From Alteromonas sp. 1_MG-2023 (GTDB lineage Bacteria > Pseudomonadota > Gammaproteobacteria > Enterobacterales > Alteromonadaceae): a DNA stretch of 64,000 bases. Below are positions 44,289 through 55,287 of this stretch, one piece after another. The notes under the pieces were generated by a model that saw nothing but the letters and a program-made list of their open reading frames with translations, searched no databases and was not told where the DNA came from. Made by a program: the position numbers and the translations under genes. Every line of letters begins with the position of its first letter. Position 1 is the first letter of the stretch. The stretch lies in contig NZ_JAUOQH010000019.1 of assembly GCF_030547075.1 (NCBI RefSeq), positions 17,871 through 81,870 of the forward strand. The letters run 5' to 3'.

Positions 44289-45470
44289 ATGAAAAAAGAA
44301 GTTATTGTTTTAAATTGCGGTAGTTCATCAGTGAAGTTCGCCATTATTGATGCTGATACTGGTGAGGCAGGACTTAGTGGCATTGCAGAAAGCTTAGGTA
44401 ATGACGACGCAAGCTTATCGTACAAGTTAAACGGGCAAAAAGAGCAGCAGACCCTACCTGCCAATGCCTCACATGCAGAAGCCTTAGCAGCTATTCAAAC
44501 TATCATCTCAAGTACTGGCGTTCAGCCCATTGCGCTAGGTCATAGGGTAGTGCACGGTGGCGAACGCTTTAAAGAAGCGGCGTTAGTAGATGACAGCGTT
44601 CTCGCTTCAGTGGAAGAATATGCCAGTATGGCGCCGCTACACAACCTAGCTAACTTAAAGGGCATCACGACGGCACAAGCTGCTTACCCTGACTTGCCTC
44701 ATGTTATTGTGTTCGATACCTCTTTTTTCCAGCAAATGCCAAAACGTGCTTACATGTACGCGCTACCTAAAGCTTTGTACGAGCAGCACGGCGTACGCAA
44801 ATATGGCTTCCATGGCACTAGCCATAAATTCATTTTAGATAGCACTGCGCAGCTACTTAATAAGCCTGTTGAAGAAACCAGTATTATTAGCGCGCACTTA
44901 GGCAATGGGTGTAGTGTTACGGCAATTGAAAAAGGGGTAGCAGTAGACACCAGTATGGGCTTTACGCCTCTTGAAGGCTTAATGATGGGCACTCGCTGTG
45001 GTGATATCGACCCTAGCTTGCCAGGTACCTTGCAAGAAAAGCTTGGAAAAACGGCTGCCGAAATTAATTCACTCATTAACAAAGAGTCGGGCCTTGCCGG
45101 TATTTCTGGTTTAAGTAACGATTGTCGTACATTAGAAGAAGCGGCTGAAGCGGGTCATGAAGGCGCATTGTTGGCTCTTGAAATGTTTTGCTATCGGTTG
45201 GCGAAATATATCTCTAGCTACATGATAGCGGTGCCATCATTAGATGCCGTAGTGTTTACTGGTGGCATTGGTGAAAATTCATCGTACATTCGTGCTACTA
45301 CCATGGGCTACTTTTCTCACCTTGGTGTTACTCTAGATGAGCAAAGCAACCAAGCCATGCGTTTTGGTGCAAAAGGAAACATAGCGTCTTCTTCATCCAC
45401 CAAACCTGTTTTAATCGTACCCACTAATGAAGAATGGGTTATCGCCGCTGAAGCTGCGAAATTTGCCTAG
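44289..45470 (+). CDS. ackA: Acetate kinase
   Basis: Cytosolic enzyme interconverting acetate + ATP and acetyl phosphate + ADP. The 393 residues show the family signatures VIVLNCGSSSVKFA at the N-terminus, HRVVHGGERF, FDTSFFQQMP, YGFHGTSHKF, SAHLGNGCSVTAI, DTSMGFTPLEGLMMGTRCGDIDP and VFTGGIGENS. It is followed by pta after 62 bases, so acetyl-CoA and acetate are linked through acetyl phosphate by one operon. This is the outlet opposite to acid activation by PrpE/Acs-type enzymes. Confidence 0.97.
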   Translation: MKKEVIVLNCGSSSVKFAIIDADTGEAGLSGIAESLGNDDASLSYKLNGQKEQQTLPANASHAEALAAIQTIISSTGVQPIALGHRVVHGGERFKEAALVDDSVLASVEEYASMAPLHNLANLKGITTAQAAYPDLPHVIVFDTSFFQQMPKRAYMYALPKALYEQHGVRKYGFHGTSHKFILDSTAQLLNKPVEETSIISAHLGNGCSVTAIEKGVAVDTSMGFTPLEGLMMGTRCGDIDPSLPGTLQEKLGKTAAEINSLINKESGLAGISGLSNDCRTLEEAAEAGHEGALLALEMFCYRLAKYISSYMIAVPSLDAVVFTGGIGENSSYIRATTMGYFSHLGVTLDEQSNQAMRFGAKGNIASSSSTKPVLIVPTNEEWVIAAEAAKFA

Positions 45471-45532
45471 CTTTTTTAGATAAATTTTTGCATAAATTTT
45501 TCGCTTAAATTGTTTTCGCTTTAGGAGCAACT

Positions 45533-47668
45533 ATGTCACGCCGTATTATGCTGATCCCTGTTGGCACTAGCGTAGGGTTGACCACCGTCAGCATTGGGCT
45601 TGTTCGTGCCTTAGAAGAACAAGCCATTAAACTGAATTTTTTTAAACCTGTAGCACAGCCACGTAAAGGCGATACAGGTGAAGAACGCTCAACGGCTATT
45701 ATCAGCCACCATTGTAGTGTTAAACCTATTGCGCCCTTCGATTTAAATGTAGTAGAGCGCATGATCAGTAGCGACAATACTGATGAATTACTCGAAGAAA
45801 TTATAGAACGCTTTGAGGCCCATCAAGAACCCGATGCGGTAGCAATTATTGAAGGTTTGGTGACTACACGCCATCATCCATACGCGGAGCGGTTAAACCT
45901 TGAAATTAGCCGGGCGCTAGATGCCGACATGGTGTTTGTTTGTGTACCAGGCAATGAAGATCCTGTTGATATTAACCATCGTCTTGAAATTGTGGTTGAT
46001 GCATACGGCGGCCACAAAAGTAAAAAGGTAATAGGGTGCATATTTAATAAGGTAAATGCACCTTATGACGAGCATGGTCAACTACGAACCGATTTAAGTG
46101 TACTAGAAGCCCCCGAGCATGATGAAACGCGAACCAAAGCGTTGCGTGAGTTACCTATATTCGCAAGAGGGTTGACCCTGTTGGGAAATATTGATTGGAA
46201 CGCCGAGCTCATGTCTCCCCGTGCCATTGATATTGCTAAGCACTTAAATGCTACGCTCATTAACGAAGGTAATATTGCTTCTCGTCGATTAAGTAGCGTT
46301 ACTTTTGCTGCCCGCGAAATTCATAATATGACCCACACGTTAAAGCCAGGCGCGCTACAAGTGATGTCGGGGGATAGAGGTGATGTGTTTGTTTCTTGCT
46401 GCTTAGCTGCATTAAATGGCACCAAGATAGGGGCATTATTGCTTACGGGTGGATACTATCCGGATGAAAATATAAAGCAGCTTTGTAGCCAAGCATTAGA
46501 GACCGGCTTGCCTGTTATGTTGGTAAATACGAATACATGGCAAACCGCACAGAACTTACATGCATTTAATCAAGAAGTGCCGGTAGATGATAGCCAGCGT
46601 ATCGAAAAAGTAATGGTACATGCGGCTGAAAGTTTAGATGCAAAATGGGTGTCTTCACTTACGGAAAAAGTAACGCGCCAGAAGAAACTGTCGCCGTCTG
46701 CATTCCGTTATTACCTAACCAATCGTGCCCGACAAGTTAACAAGCGTGTGGTACTGCCTGAAGGGAATGAACCACGCACTGTGGCTGCAGCTGCAATTTG
46801 TGCTAAACGTGGACTAGCGCGCCCTGTGCTGATTGGTGATGAAAGCGAAATTCAGCGGGTTGCACAACAACAAGGTGTGGTATTGGGCGACGGTGTTGAA
46901 ATTGTATCACCTGCGGCCATTCAAGAAGATTACGTTGCTGGGTTAGTGAAGCTTCGCGGTCATAAAGGGGTAACCGATGTGGTGGCTAGAGAGCTACTGC
47001 AAGACAACGTTACCTTGGGAACTATGATGTTGCAGCAAGGTGATGTAGATGGGCTAGTATCAGGCGCAGTTCACACTACGGCAAATACCATTCGCCCAGC
47101 ATTGCAGTTAATTAAAACGGCGGAAAATGCGGCGTTAGTTTCCTCGGTATTTTTTATGTTATTGCCAGACCAAGTCTTGGTGTACGGCGATTGTGCGATT
47201 AACCCCGATCCTAATGCCCAACAGCTTGCGGATATTGCTATTCAGTCTGCTACGTCGGCGCAAATGTTTGGTATTGAGCCAAGAGTGGCCATGATCAGTT
47301 ACTCTACGGGCACATCTGGTGCGGGTAGCGATGTTGAAAAAGTGCGTGAAGCTACCGAAATTGCACAAAAGCTTCGCCCTGATTTACTGATAGACGGCCC
47401 GTTACAATACGACGCAGCTGCCATTGAAAGCGTAGGGCGTAGTAAAGCACCGAATAGCCCTGTTGCAGGTAAAGCCAATGTATTTGTATTCCCAGATTTA
47501 AACACCGGGAACACCACTTACAAAGCGGTACAGCGTAGTTTTGATTTGGTATGTATTGGGCCAATGCTGCAAGGTATGCGAAAGCCAGTTAATGATTTAA
47601 GCCGTGGAGCGTTGGTAGATGATATTGTGTTTACTATTGCGTTAACCGCCATTCAGGCGGCAAATTAG
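45533..47668 (+). CDS. pta: Phosphate acetyltransferase, long form
   Basis: Interconverts acetyl-CoA and acetyl phosphate. The 711-residue length shows the long gammaproteobacterial form: an N-terminal P-loop-like domain ([30 protein letters not shown]), a middle DRTGG-type domain (about 215-340, [19 protein letters not shown]), and the C-terminal catalytic domain ([64 protein letters not shown]). The N-terminal domain is usually regulatory. Its stop codon is the first element of a 20-base tandem repeat. Confidence 0.96.
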   Translation: MSRRIMLIPVGTSVGLTTVSIGLVRALEEQAIKLNFFKPVAQPRKGDTGEERSTAIISHHCSVKPIAPFDLNVVERMISSDNTDELLEEIIERFEAHQEPDAVAIIEGLVTTRHHPYAERLNLEISRALDADMVFVCVPGNEDPVDINHRLEIVVDAYGGHKSKKVIGCIFNKVNAPYDEHGQLRTDLSVLEAPEHDETRTKALRELPIFARGLTLLGNIDWNAELMSPRAIDIAKHLNATLINEGNIASRRLSSVTFAAREIHNMTHTLKPGALQVMSGDRGDVFVSCCLAALNGTKIGALLLTGGYYPDENIKQLCSQALETGLPVMLVNTNTWQTAQNLHAFNQEVPVDDSQRIEKVMVHAAESLDAKWVSSLTEKVTRQKKLSPSAFRYYLTNRARQVNKRVVLPEGNEPRTVAAAAICAKRGLARPVLIGDESEIQRVAQQQGVVLGDGVEIVSPAAIQEDYVAGLVKLRGHKGVTDVVARELLQDNVTLGTMMLQQGDVDGLVSGAVHTTANTIRPALQLIKTAENAALVSSVFFMLLPDQVLVYGDCAINPDPNAQQLADIAIQSATSAQMFGIEPRVAMISYSTGTSGAGSDVEKVREATEIAQKLRPDLLIDGPLQYDAAAIESVGRSKAPNSPVAGKANVFVFPDLNTGNTTYKAVQRSFDLVCIGPMLQGMRKPVNDLSRGALVDDIVFTIALTAIQAAN

Positions 47669-47852
47669 TTAGCGGCTGTATTGCTAACTCAGGGGCGTAT
47701 TAGCTAGTTCAAAGCTGTATTATTAGCTCAAGGCTGTGTTGATTAGCTTAAGGCTATTTTATTAGCTCATGGCTGCATCGATTAGTTCATGGCTTTATCG
47801 GTTAGCTCATGGCTGTATCGATTAGTTTGTGGCTATAAAAACTAGATAGTTA
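47665..47852 (+). repeat. Twenty-base tandem repeat beginning at the pta stop codon
   Basis: About nine imperfect units of 19-20 bases, for example TAGCTCAAGGCTGTGTTGAT, TAGCTCATGGCTGCATCGAT, TAGTTCATGGCTTTATCGGT and TAGCTCATGGCTGTATCGAT, each starting with TAG. The first TAG is the pta stop at 47666-47668. A terminator follows the array. Confidence 0.85.
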
Positions 47853-47872
47853 CACATACAAGAACGGCGCAT

Positions 47873-47888
47873 AATGCGCCGTTTTTTT
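47873..47888 (+). terminator. Terminator of ackA-pta
   Basis: AACGGCGC and GCGCCGTT pair around ATAAT, followed by Ts. The stem extends to about 47888. Confidence 0.88.
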
Positions 47889-48013
47889 ATATCTACGTTC
47901 AGTCGGCCTAATAAAGCTCACGGTGCTTACCAGTAAACCTCAAGGTGCTTACCATAACTCACCCAGTTAACTTAACCTATGTTTGATAATAAACCCAAGG
48001 TTGTTCAGTAAGC

Positions 48014-48077
48014 GCCTTCTTCAGTAAGTGTATTGCTTACTAAAGGTATTCTTCATTAAACATATTCTTCACTAAAT
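48014..48077 (-). repeat. Sixteen-base tandem repeat abutting the lnt stop codon
   Basis: Four units of 16 bases on the plus strand: GCCTTCTTCAGTAAGT, GTATTGCTTACTAAAG, GTATTCTTCATTAAAC and ATATTCTTCACTAAAT, with a partial fifth to the left. The last ends on the first base of the lnt stop (48077-48079). Confidence 0.8.
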
Positions 48078-49591
48078 TAATAACCACTAAGCCCAGCACG
48101 TTTTCTTAGCCACAGTGCAATAATGAAAAATACCAATACTAGCAACCATACGGCCATATCTTGTACTAAGTAATAGGGCGTGAACCCTGTGGTAGCCAAT
48201 ACAGGGGCCGTTAAACTGGCCGCTTCAAATTGAGGTAATCGTGCAGTTATATTGCCTTTATGGTCAATAAAAGCAGTGACACCGTTGTTAGTCGCGCGCA
48301 CCACAGGGCGGCCGAACTCTAACGCACGCATTCGAGCAATTTCTAAATGTTGGGCAGGACCATGGGAATGACCAAACCACGCATCATTACTTACCGTAAT
48401 AATCATGTCGGTGGCTTTGTAGATATTCGCCGCCACTTGTCTTGGGAATGCGATTTCAAAGCAAATCGCGGGAGCCAAATGAATACCGTTGGCAACGAGA
48501 TTTGCTTGTTGAAAATTACCTCGCGCAAAGGAAGACATGGGTAAGTCAAACAAGGGCGCTAACGGGCGTAGCCAATCTTCAAAAGGTACAAATTCACCGA
48601 TAGGTAGCAAATGATGTTTAGCAAACCGGTTATTGTGAAAATACTGATAATCGGGCATAGAGGAATCGGGCGTTCTTTTACCTAATACAATGAGGTTATT
48701 CCACGCTTCATCGGTTTCCCAATTGTAATTTACTATGCCTGTGATAAGCGCAGTATCTTCATCAAAGGCGCGGGCATTCACTTCAGCTAAATAACTTAAT
48801 GCAAGGGGCTCTAACTTTGGAACTGCCGCTTCAGGCCATATTATAAGGTCGTTACCCCACAACGGCTCAGTAAGGTTTAAATAACGGTTCATGGTTGGGG
48901 CGTCTTGTTCAGGCACCCAGCGCAAAGACTGCGCAATGTTACCCTGCGCCATCGCTACGTTGTACTGTTTCTTAGGGGCGACCCATGTGTGCTGATTAGC
49001 AATGAAGCCACTCACATATAAAGCCAAGGTAACAACAATCGCACCAGCAAATTGGCGCTTTGTGTTAGACACTGCAAATAAACAGGCCGCTATAACCAGC
49101 AGCGCAGTAATGCCAGTTTCACCAATAATAGGTGCCCACCCAGCTAACGGGCTGTCTATTTGGCTGTAGCCTAAAGACAACCAAGGGAAGCCGCTTAGTA
49201 ACCAGCTTCGTAACCATTCGGCAAATACCCAGAATAACGGTAGGGCAAGCGGCCAAAGTCGGTGAGGGAAGTAGCGAGCAGTTAATTTGAATGCTAGCGC
49301 AGGAAACAGCGCAAGGTAGCTACACAGCGCAAGCATTATGGCAATAGAAGCAATTAGAGGTAAGCCACCAAAATCGGCAATGCTCACGTGTACCCAACTA
49401 ATACCTGCACCAAACCAACCCAGCCCAAACACCCAGCCAGCTAAGAGAGGGCGGAGGGGAAGCTTTATGATTTGTCGTATTGCTAATGCAAATGCAGGTA
49501 TGACAAGTGGCCACATACCAAAGGGCGCAAACGCCAGCGTTAAGCTAGCGCCGCTTAGTAAAAGCAGTAAATAAGGAATGAACCGTTTCAA
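48077..49591 (-). CDS. lnt: Apolipoprotein N-acyltransferase
   Basis: Inner-membrane enzyme adding the third acyl chain to lipoproteins such as BamE. The 504 residues give about six N-terminal membrane segments, a periplasmic nitrilase-like domain and a last segment. The catalytic triad is visible as Glu in LLPIGEFVPFE, Lys in LIVLGKRT region and Cys in LAPAICFEIAFP; IIWPEAAVP and VSNDAWFGHSHGPAQHLEIARMRALEFGRPVVRATNNGVTA are family motifs. The start is a TTG at 49591, placed five bases after the corC stop with CTGGAGT upstream; no ATG fits. Last gene of the miaB-to-lnt run. Confidence 0.95.
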   Translation of the reverse strand: MKRFIPYLLLLLSGASLTLAFAPFGMWPLVIPAFALAIRQIIKLPLRPLLAGWVFGLGWFGAGISWVHVSIADFGGLPLIASIAIMLALCSYLALFPALAFKLTARYFPHRLWPLALPLFWVFAEWLRSWLLSGFPWLSLGYSQIDSPLAGWAPIIGETGITALLVIAACLFAVSNTKRQFAGAIVVTLALYVSGFIANQHTWVAPKKQYNVAMAQGNIAQSLRWVPEQDAPTMNRYLNLTEPLWGNDLIIWPEAAVPKLEPLALSYLAEVNARAFDEDTALITGIVNYNWETDEAWNNLIVLGKRTPDSSMPDYQYFHNNRFAKHHLLPIGEFVPFEDWLRPLAPLFDLPMSSFARGNFQQANLVANGIHLAPAICFEIAFPRQVAANIYKATDMIITVSNDAWFGHSHGPAQHLEIARMRALEFGRPVVRATNNGVTAFIDHKGNITARLPQFEAASLTAPVLATTGFTPYYLVQDMAVWLLVLVFFIIALWLRKRAGLSGY

Positions 49592-49596
49592 CGGAG

Positions 49597-50454
49597 TTAC
49601 TCCAGAGAGGCCACCGACACTTTTAGGTGTATAAGACGGCGTTTATCAGAGTTGGTTACCTTAAAGTGAATATCACCAATAGTAACTTCGTCGTTCGTTT
49701 CAGGCATGTGCCCAAACGCTTTAAGCACAATACCACCAATGGTATCCGCTTCTTCTTCACTGAATTTGGTTTCAAAGAAGGCGTTAAAGTCGTCAACAGG
49801 TGTTAGCGCTTTAACAGAATAAGTCGATTTATTTAGCGGGCGAATATCATCGGTACCGTCTTCTTCGGTATCGTATTCATCTTCAATTTCGCCAACAATA
49901 ATCTCTAGAATGTCTTCAATGGTAACAAGACCAGAAACACCGCCATATTCATCTACAACAATGGCCATGTGATAGCGTTGTTGACGGAATTCTTTCAGTA
50001 GTACATCCACTCGTTTACTTTCCGGCACGATAACAGCAGGGCGCAATATATCGCGTAGATTTAAGCTTTTCTCAGAGTTGAAGGCATAGCTTAGCAAATC
50101 TTTAGCTAGCAAAATCCCTTCAATATGATCTTTGTCTTCACTAATAACAGGGAAGCGGGAGTGGGCTGATTCCAACACGACAGGTAGGAATTCATCTACA
50201 TTTTTTTCAACATCTATGGTGGTCATCTGCGCGCGTGGGATCATAATATCCCTAACTCGCATTTCGTTGACACCTATAACACCCTCAATCATCTCTCGGG
50301 TTTGGGGATCGATGATTTCGTTCTGTTCGGCTTCAGTAATTACTTCAACCAATTCTTGTTTACTTTTCGGCTCGCCAGAGATAGAAAGTTTAAGCTTGTC
50401 TAACCAACTTTTTCCTGAGGAGCCGTTGGTAGAGTGAGGGTTATCGTCGCTCAT
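49597..50454 (-). CDS. corC: CBS-domain protein CorC (YbeX)
   Basis: Cytosolic protein of 285 residues linked to magnesium/cobalt handling. It has an N-terminal segment, two CBS domains (about 65-125 and 130-185, with VRDIMIPRAQMTTIDVE and YHMAIVVDEYGGVSGLVTIEDILEIIVGEIEDEYD) and a C-terminal CorC/HlyC transporter-associated domain (TIGGIVLKAFGHMPETNDEVTI). It has no membrane domain, which sets CorC apart from CorB-type proteins. It precedes lnt by five bases and follows ybeY after 127 bases. Confidence 0.94.
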   Translation of the reverse strand: MSDDNPHSTNGSSGKSWLDKLKLSISGEPKSKQELVEVITEAEQNEIIDPQTREMIEGVIGVNEMRVRDIMIPRAQMTTIDVEKNVDEFLPVVLESAHSRFPVISEDKDHIEGILLAKDLLSYAFNSEKSLNLRDILRPAVIVPESKRVDVLLKEFRQQRYHMAIVVDEYGGVSGLVTIEDILEIIVGEIEDEYDTEEDGTDDIRPLNKSTYSVKALTPVDDFNAFFETKFSEEEADTIGGIVLKAFGHMPETNDEVTIGDIHFKVTNSDKRRLIHLKVSVASLE

Positions 50455-50581
50455 AATGTCCGCTAATTTATTAATACAACGTCAACGTTAAATGTCTTGG
50501 GGTGGGGCGTCAATGCTTTATTGATTTTTTGCACATGAAATGCGCGCTTACCCTGATGCAACTCGTTGGCGTTATTGGGTT

Positions 50582-51049
50582 TTATTGATATGGATTACCA
50601 ATATTTAAAGTTGCCAATATACGAATCTCTTTCGCTTCCATAATGTCCGCGTCGGCATCGTCAATGTGGTCGTATCCAAGAAGGTGTAATATTCCGTGAA
50701 CGACCATATGGGCATAGTGGTTGGTGGGTGTTTTGTCTTGCTCTACCGCTTCACGCATGATTACAGGCACACAAATAACCAAATCGCCAAGCAAGTTCAT
50801 CTTTATGCCTGGCGGCACTTCAAAAGGAAAAGACAGCACATTTGTAGGCTTGTCTTTACCTCGGTATTCATGATTTAGCGTTTGTGATTCTTCATCATCG
50901 GTGAAGCGTACGGTAATTTCTTGCTCACCGGTATTTTCTGCTACCAGTACCGCATTCGCCCAGGTTTCAATTTGCTCAATAGAAGGAATGGCCTTAGCCA
51001 TTTCATCATCAGCATCATAAGCTTGCTGGTAATCTACAATAGCGATCAC
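50582..51049 (-). CDS. ybeY: Endoribonuclease YbeY
   Basis: Zinc-dependent RNase needed for 16S rRNA 3'-end maturation and ribosome quality control, 155 residues. The metal motif [11 protein letters not shown] is intact, preceded by [15 protein letters not shown] and [10 protein letters not shown]. It starts with GTG at 51049, and that GTG overlaps the phoH stop by four bases (GTGA), so translation is coupled. Confidence 0.95.
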   Translation of the reverse strand: MIAIVDYQQAYDADDEMAKAIPSIEQIETWANAVLVAENTGEQEITVRFTDDEESQTLNHEYRGKDKPTNVLSFPFEVPPGIKMNLLGDLVICVPVIMREAVEQDKTPTNHYAHMVVHGILHLLGYDHIDDADADIMEAKEIRILATLNIGNPYQ

Positions 51050-52158
51050 TTGGTATCGCTATTTTGTTGTGCAGATGTGCTATTAGATGAACTACCAGAC
51101 GAGGCATTAGCATCAGCTTGCTCACGTTGAAGGCGAAGGGCTTCTTCTTTCTTTTCTATACGAACTCGCTCTTGTTCAGCGTCATAATGTTCATAGGCGC
51201 GAACAATACGAGCCACAACAGGGTGTCTTACTACATCATCAGCGTTAAAGAAATTAAACGAAATATCATCTACGTTATCTAACACTTCAATAGCGTGGCG
51301 CAAACCTGAACGGGTACCACGAGGTAAATCTACCTGGGTGATATCTCCGGTAACAACCGCTTTTGAATTAAAGCCAATACGGGTTAAGAACATTTTCATT
51401 TGTTCTATCGTGGTATTTTGGCTTTCATCCAAAATAATAAAAGCATCGTTTAACGTACGGCCGCGCATATAAGCTAATGGTGCAACCTCTATCACGTTAC
51501 GTTCCATTAGCTTTTCCACTTTTTCGAAACCCAACATTTCAAACAAAGCATCGTAAAGCGGGCGTAGGTAAGGGTCGACTTTCTGAGAAAGGTCACCCGG
51601 CAAAAAGCCTAGCTTCTCACCCGCTTCTACAGCAGGGCGCGTAAGAAGAATTCTACGTATTTCTTGGCGTTCTAGCGCATCAACAGCTGCGGCTACTGCA
51701 AGGTATGTTTTACCTGTACCCGCAGGGCCCACACCAAAAGTGATATCGTAATTTAGAACATTAGCCACGTACTGAGCTTGATTCGGATTGCGGGGCTTAA
51801 TAACGCCGCGTTTGGTGCGAATGTGCACTTCTTTACCGAAATCGCCAGAGCCGGACTCTGTATCTTGCTCTAAAGCCGCGGCTTGCTGAATAGCAAGGTG
51901 CACCTGCTCAGGTTCAAGTTCGGGTAAGCGGCCTTTTACCGGCTGTGTTTCTACATACAGTTGCTTAAGTAATTCAGTAGCACTATGGATTTGGCGAGGC
52001 TCACCTAGCACCTTAAACGCGTTATTTCGGTAAGTAATTTCTACTCCCAACCTGCGTTCTATTTGCTTAATGTTGTCGTTAAACGGGCCACATAAGTTAG
52101 ACAAACGTTTTGTGTCTGCCGGTTCCAAATCAAATTCATTACTTACCAATGTACTCAA
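51046..52158 (-). CDS. ybeZ: PhoH-like ATPase YbeZ
   Basis: Cytosolic P-loop ATPase, partner of YbeY in RNA handling. Residues 1-110 hold a KH-like region ([31 protein letters not shown]). The PhoH domain has Walker [20 protein letters not shown], Walker B in [12 protein letters not shown], and [13 protein letters not shown] GTRSGLRHA. The C-terminus is charged and then Ser/Asn-rich (low complexity, [14 protein letters not shown]). The start appears to be a TTG at 52158 with GAGGA upstream. It lies 26 bases after miaB and overlaps ybeY. Confidence 0.92.
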   Translation of the reverse strand: MSTLVSNEFDLEPADTKRLSNLCGPFNDNIKQIERRLGVEITYRNNAFKVLGEPRQIHSATELLKQLYVETQPVKGRLPELEPEQVHLAIQQAAALEQDTESGSGDFGKEVHIRTKRGVIKPRNPNQAQYVANVLNYDITFGVGPAGTGKTYLAVAAAVDALERQEIRRILLTRPAVEAGEKLGFLPGDLSQKVDPYLRPLYDALFEMLGFEKVEKLMERNVIEVAPLAYMRGRTLNDAFIILDESQNTTIEQMKMFLTRIGFNSKAVVTGDITQVDLPRGTRSGLRHAIEVLDNVDDISFNFFNADDVVRHPVVARIVRAYEHYDAEQERVRIEKKEEALRLQREQADANASSGSSSNSTSAQQNSDTK

Positions 52159-52184
52159 ACTACTGTATTCCTCACTTTTACTAT

Positions 52185-53618
52185 TTATGCTGGGTTGAAT
52201 TGACCTACGCCTATTGCGTCAGGCAAATCAGCCTCGTGCTTAGCCATAATAGATTGGGGCGAAACGGCAACACGCAAGCCCATTTCATCTTCACGGCGAA
52301 TAACGTCGCCACGTAATGAATTAGAAAATACGTCTGTCACTTTCACGTCTACGAATTCACCAATCATATCCGGCGTACCTTCGAAGTTTACTACGCGGTT
52401 ATTTTCAGTACGGCCTGAAAGCTCCATAGGATTTTTCTTTGAAGGGCCTTCAACCAAAATACGCTGCTCGGTATCTACCATGTTACGGGCAATGCGTAAC
52501 GCTTGTTGGTTTATACGTTGTTGCAACAAGTACAGGCGCTGTTTCTTCGCGTCTTCGGTTACATCATCTACCGCGTCTGCTGCAGGTGTACCAGGGCGTG
52601 CACTGTAAATGAAGCTAAAGCTTAGGTCGTAATCAATGGCCTGGATAAGGTCCATTGTGGCTTCAAAGTCAGCATCGGTTTCACCTGGGAAACCAATAAT
52701 GAAATCGCTCGACATACTAATGTTAGGGCGAACTTTACGAAGCTTACGAATTTTAGACTTATACTCAATGGCCGTGTGACCACGCTTCATTAAGTTGAGA
52801 ATGCGATCTGAACCACTTTGTACAGGCAAGTGAAGGTGATCTACAAGCTCAGGGATAGTGGCGTACACGTCAATAATATCATCGGTAAATTCAACCGGAT
52901 GCGACGTGGTGTAACGAATTCTGTCGATACCGTCGATAGCTGCAACAAGCTCTAATAACTCGGCAAAGCGACATACGGTGCCATCGTGGTTTTCACCGCG
53001 AAACGCGTTTACGTTTTGGCCTAACAAGTTAACTTCTCGTACACCTTGACCGGCTAGCTGGGCAATTTCTAGTAATACGTCATCAACCGGACGGCTTACT
53101 TCTTCACCGCGGGTATAAGGTACTACGCAGAATGTGCAGTACTTAGAGCACCCTTCCATAATAGAAACAAACGCCGTAGGGCCTTCAGCACGAGGCTCTG
53201 GCATGCGGTCGAATTTTTCAATCTCAGGGAAGCTAACGTCGATCACCGACTTTTCGCCGCCTTTAAGTTGGTTAATCATTTCGGGCAAACGGTGCAATGT
53301 TTGCGGGCCGAAAACTAAATCAACATAAGGGGCGCGCTGACGAATAACGCTACCTTCTTGAGAAGCTACGCAACCGCCAACACCAATAATAAGCTCGGGT
53401 TTATTTTGCTTAAGGTTCTTCCAACGACCAAGCTGGTGGAACACTTTTTCCTGCGCCTTCTCACGAATAGAGCAGGTGTTAAGCAAGATAACATCGGCTT
53501 CTTCCGCAGTTTCTGCTGCAGAGTAGCCATGAGTAGAGTCGAGTAAGTCTGCCATTTTTTCCGAGTCATACTCGTTCATTTGGCAGCCCCAGGTTTTGAT
53601 ATACAGCTTTTTAGTCAT
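52185..53618 (-). CDS. miaB: tRNA-2-methylthio-N6-dimethylallyladenosine synthase MiaB
   Basis: Radical-SAM methylthiotransferase modifying A37 of tRNAs that read UNN codons. Domains in order: N-terminal UPF0004 domain with three Fe-S cysteines ([31 protein letters not shown]), the radical SAM CxxxCxxC in [18 protein letters not shown], and a C-terminal TRAM domain ([10 protein letters not shown]). I chose the ATG at 53618 ([12 protein letters not shown]), matching the family start; an upstream frame start would add 21 residues. It leads the leftward run and is divergent from ubiF, as in E. coli. Confidence 0.96.
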   Translation of the reverse strand: MTKKLYIKTWGCQMNEYDSEKMADLLDSTHGYSAAETAEEADVILLNTCSIREKAQEKVFHQLGRWKNLKQNKPELIIGVGGCVASQEGSVIRQRAPYVDLVFGPQTLHRLPEMINQLKGGEKSVIDVSFPEIEKFDRMPEPRAEGPTAFVSIMEGCSKYCTFCVVPYTRGEEVSRPVDDVLLEIAQLAGQGVREVNLLGQNVNAFRGENHDGTVCRFAELLELVAAIDGIDRIRYTTSHPVEFTDDIIDVYATIPELVDHLHLPVQSGSDRILNLMKRGHTAIEYKSKIRKLRKVRPNISMSSDFIIGFPGETDADFEATMDLIQAIDYDLSFSFIYSARPGTPAADAVDDVTEDAKKQRLYLLQQRINQQALRIARNMVDTEQRILVEGPSKKNPMELSGRTENNRVVNFEGTPDMIGEFVDVKVTDVFSNSLRGDVIRREDEMGLRVAVSPQSIMAKHEADLPDAIGVGQFNPA

Positions 53619-54042
53619 AACAACTAGTCGATAACCTGATAGAGTTCCCGTAAGCAATTGACTGGCGGTTGAAAATGCCACACGCTAACTAGGTTAGGTG
53701 TAATTTCTGGCAAAGCCTGCCACTGCAGTTTTGGGAAGATGTTCAAAATAGCCGCGTATTTTACCTGTTATAACGTCGATTGCCCAGTGTATTCACCCAC
53801 ATTCGCCGGAATTTAATGCACAGCCATCGTGCAAGTGCAGTGTGGCTGATATAAAGAGTGAAATAGAACAAATAAGTAATATAAAAAGGCAAACGTATTT
53901 GGGCTCACATTCGTATAAGTTACGATTGCAAAGCGGGTAAGCTATTGGTTATTGCAGTGAGTCATGTAGCGGGTAATTTTCTGAGTATTCTAGCGGCTAA
54001 GCTAGTGGCCCAGTTAGTAGGTAAGTAAAAGAGATTTACAGT
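53619..54042. other. Divergent miaB/ubiF intergenic region
   Basis: Some 420 bases with no convincing gene, repeat or terminator. It must hold both promoters. Confidence 0.6.
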
Positions 54043-55287
54043 ATGTATGATTTTTGTATTAATGGCGGTGGTATGGTTGGGGCTGCGCTTGCACTAGGTT
54101 TAGCGAAGCAGCAATACCGTGTAGCCATTATTGAACCCCATATCCCTACAGGCTTCGATAAATTCAGTAAGCCCGACTTAAGAGTTTCTGCCATTAGTGA
54201 TGCGTCTGTTTCCTTGTTAAGGTCGTTAGGGGCGTGGGAATACATTGAAGCAATGCGCGTTAAACCCTATACCGGCTTAAGTGTATGGGACGACCCAGCC
54301 CATCGAACGGACTTTACCGCACAAAGTATTGATGTGCCCCAGCTAGGCTTTTTTGTTGAAAACCGTTTATTACAGTTAGGGTGTCATCAAGCGCTAAAGG
54401 CGTTTGATAACGTTACCTGGTTTACCGGCTGTAAAGTTACCGATATCACGCTTGGCAAAAGCTCGGTTAGTGGCTCGGTTAGTAGCTCGGTTGATTCTGA
54501 TGCCTCGAGAGCCCATGCCGCCACCCTTAATCTAGATAACGGCGAAACTATTCACGCTAAATGGCTTATTGGCGCAGATGGTGCGGCTTCGCAAGTTAGA
54601 CAGTCTGCAAATATTGGCGTGTCTGGTTGGCAATACAGCCAACAAGCCATGGGCATTACCATTGAAATGACAAATCCGGTTGATGCTATTACATGGCAAG
54701 AATTTACCCCTGATGGCCCTAAAGCGTTTTTGCCAATGTTCGACAATTACGCCTCGTTAGTATGGTACGACTCGCCCGATGAACTCAAACGCCTATCAAC
54801 CCTAACTGCCGTTCAGTTAAAGCAAGCCATTATAGATGCGTTTCCTAGTGAGCTTTTAAAAAATGGTAACGACTTCACGGTAATTGATAAAGCCAGATTC
54901 CCCTTAACCCGTGCGCATGCTAGTCGTTACGTTACCGATGGCGTTATTTTGGTGGGCGATGCGGCGCATACTATTAATCCATTAGCAGGGCAGGGCGTGA
55001 ATTTAGGGTTTAGAGATGTTGAAACCTTATTGGCGGTTACAGCTGAGCGCATCGATTTAACGTCGCTAGAGTTTAGAAAGCGCTTAATAACAAGCTACGA
55101 AAAACCGCGCCAGCGTGATAACGGGTTAATGATGTCTGCCATGGATGGTTTCTACGGCTTGTTTAGTAACGATATTGGCCCCATTAAATGGTTAAGAAAC
55201 CAGTTACTTTCTGTAGCTCAGCAGTTTGAGCCAGCCAAACGGGAAGTACTTAAATATGCGATAGGAATGCGAGAATGGAAGTTTTAA
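54043..55287 (+). CDS. ubiF: FAD-dependent ubiquinone hydroxylase, UbiF type
   Basis: Membrane-associated flavoprotein of the UbiH/UbiF/Coq6 family, 414 residues, expected to hydroxylate an intermediate of ubiquinone synthesis. FAD motifs are intact: NGGGMVGAALALGLA at the N-terminus, the middle WLIGADGAASQVR and ILVGDAAHTINPLAGQGVNLGFRD. The assignment to UbiF rather than UbiH/UbiI rests on position, since ubiF is divergent from miaB in E. coli too. A Ser/Val-rich insert near residues 145-160 (VSGSVSSSVDSD) is unusual. A small membrane protein gene overlaps its 3' end. Confidence 0.88.
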   Translation: MYDFCINGGGMVGAALALGLAKQQYRVAIIEPHIPTGFDKFSKPDLRVSAISDASVSLLRSLGAWEYIEAMRVKPYTGLSVWDDPAHRTDFTAQSIDVPQLGFFVENRLLQLGCHQALKAFDNVTWFTGCKVTDITLGKSSVSGSVSSSVDSDASRAHAATLNLDNGETIHAKWLIGADGAASQVRQSANIGVSGWQYSQQAMGITIEMTNPVDAITWQEFTPDGPKAFLPMFDNYASLVWYDSPDELKRLSTLTAVQLKQAIIDAFPSELLKNGNDFTVIDKARFPLTRAHASRYVTDGVILVGDAAHTINPLAGQGVNLGFRDVETLLAVTAERIDLTSLEFRKRLITSYEKPRQRDNGLMMSAMDGFYGLFSNDIGPIKWLRNQLLSVAQQFEPAKREVLKYAIGMREWKF

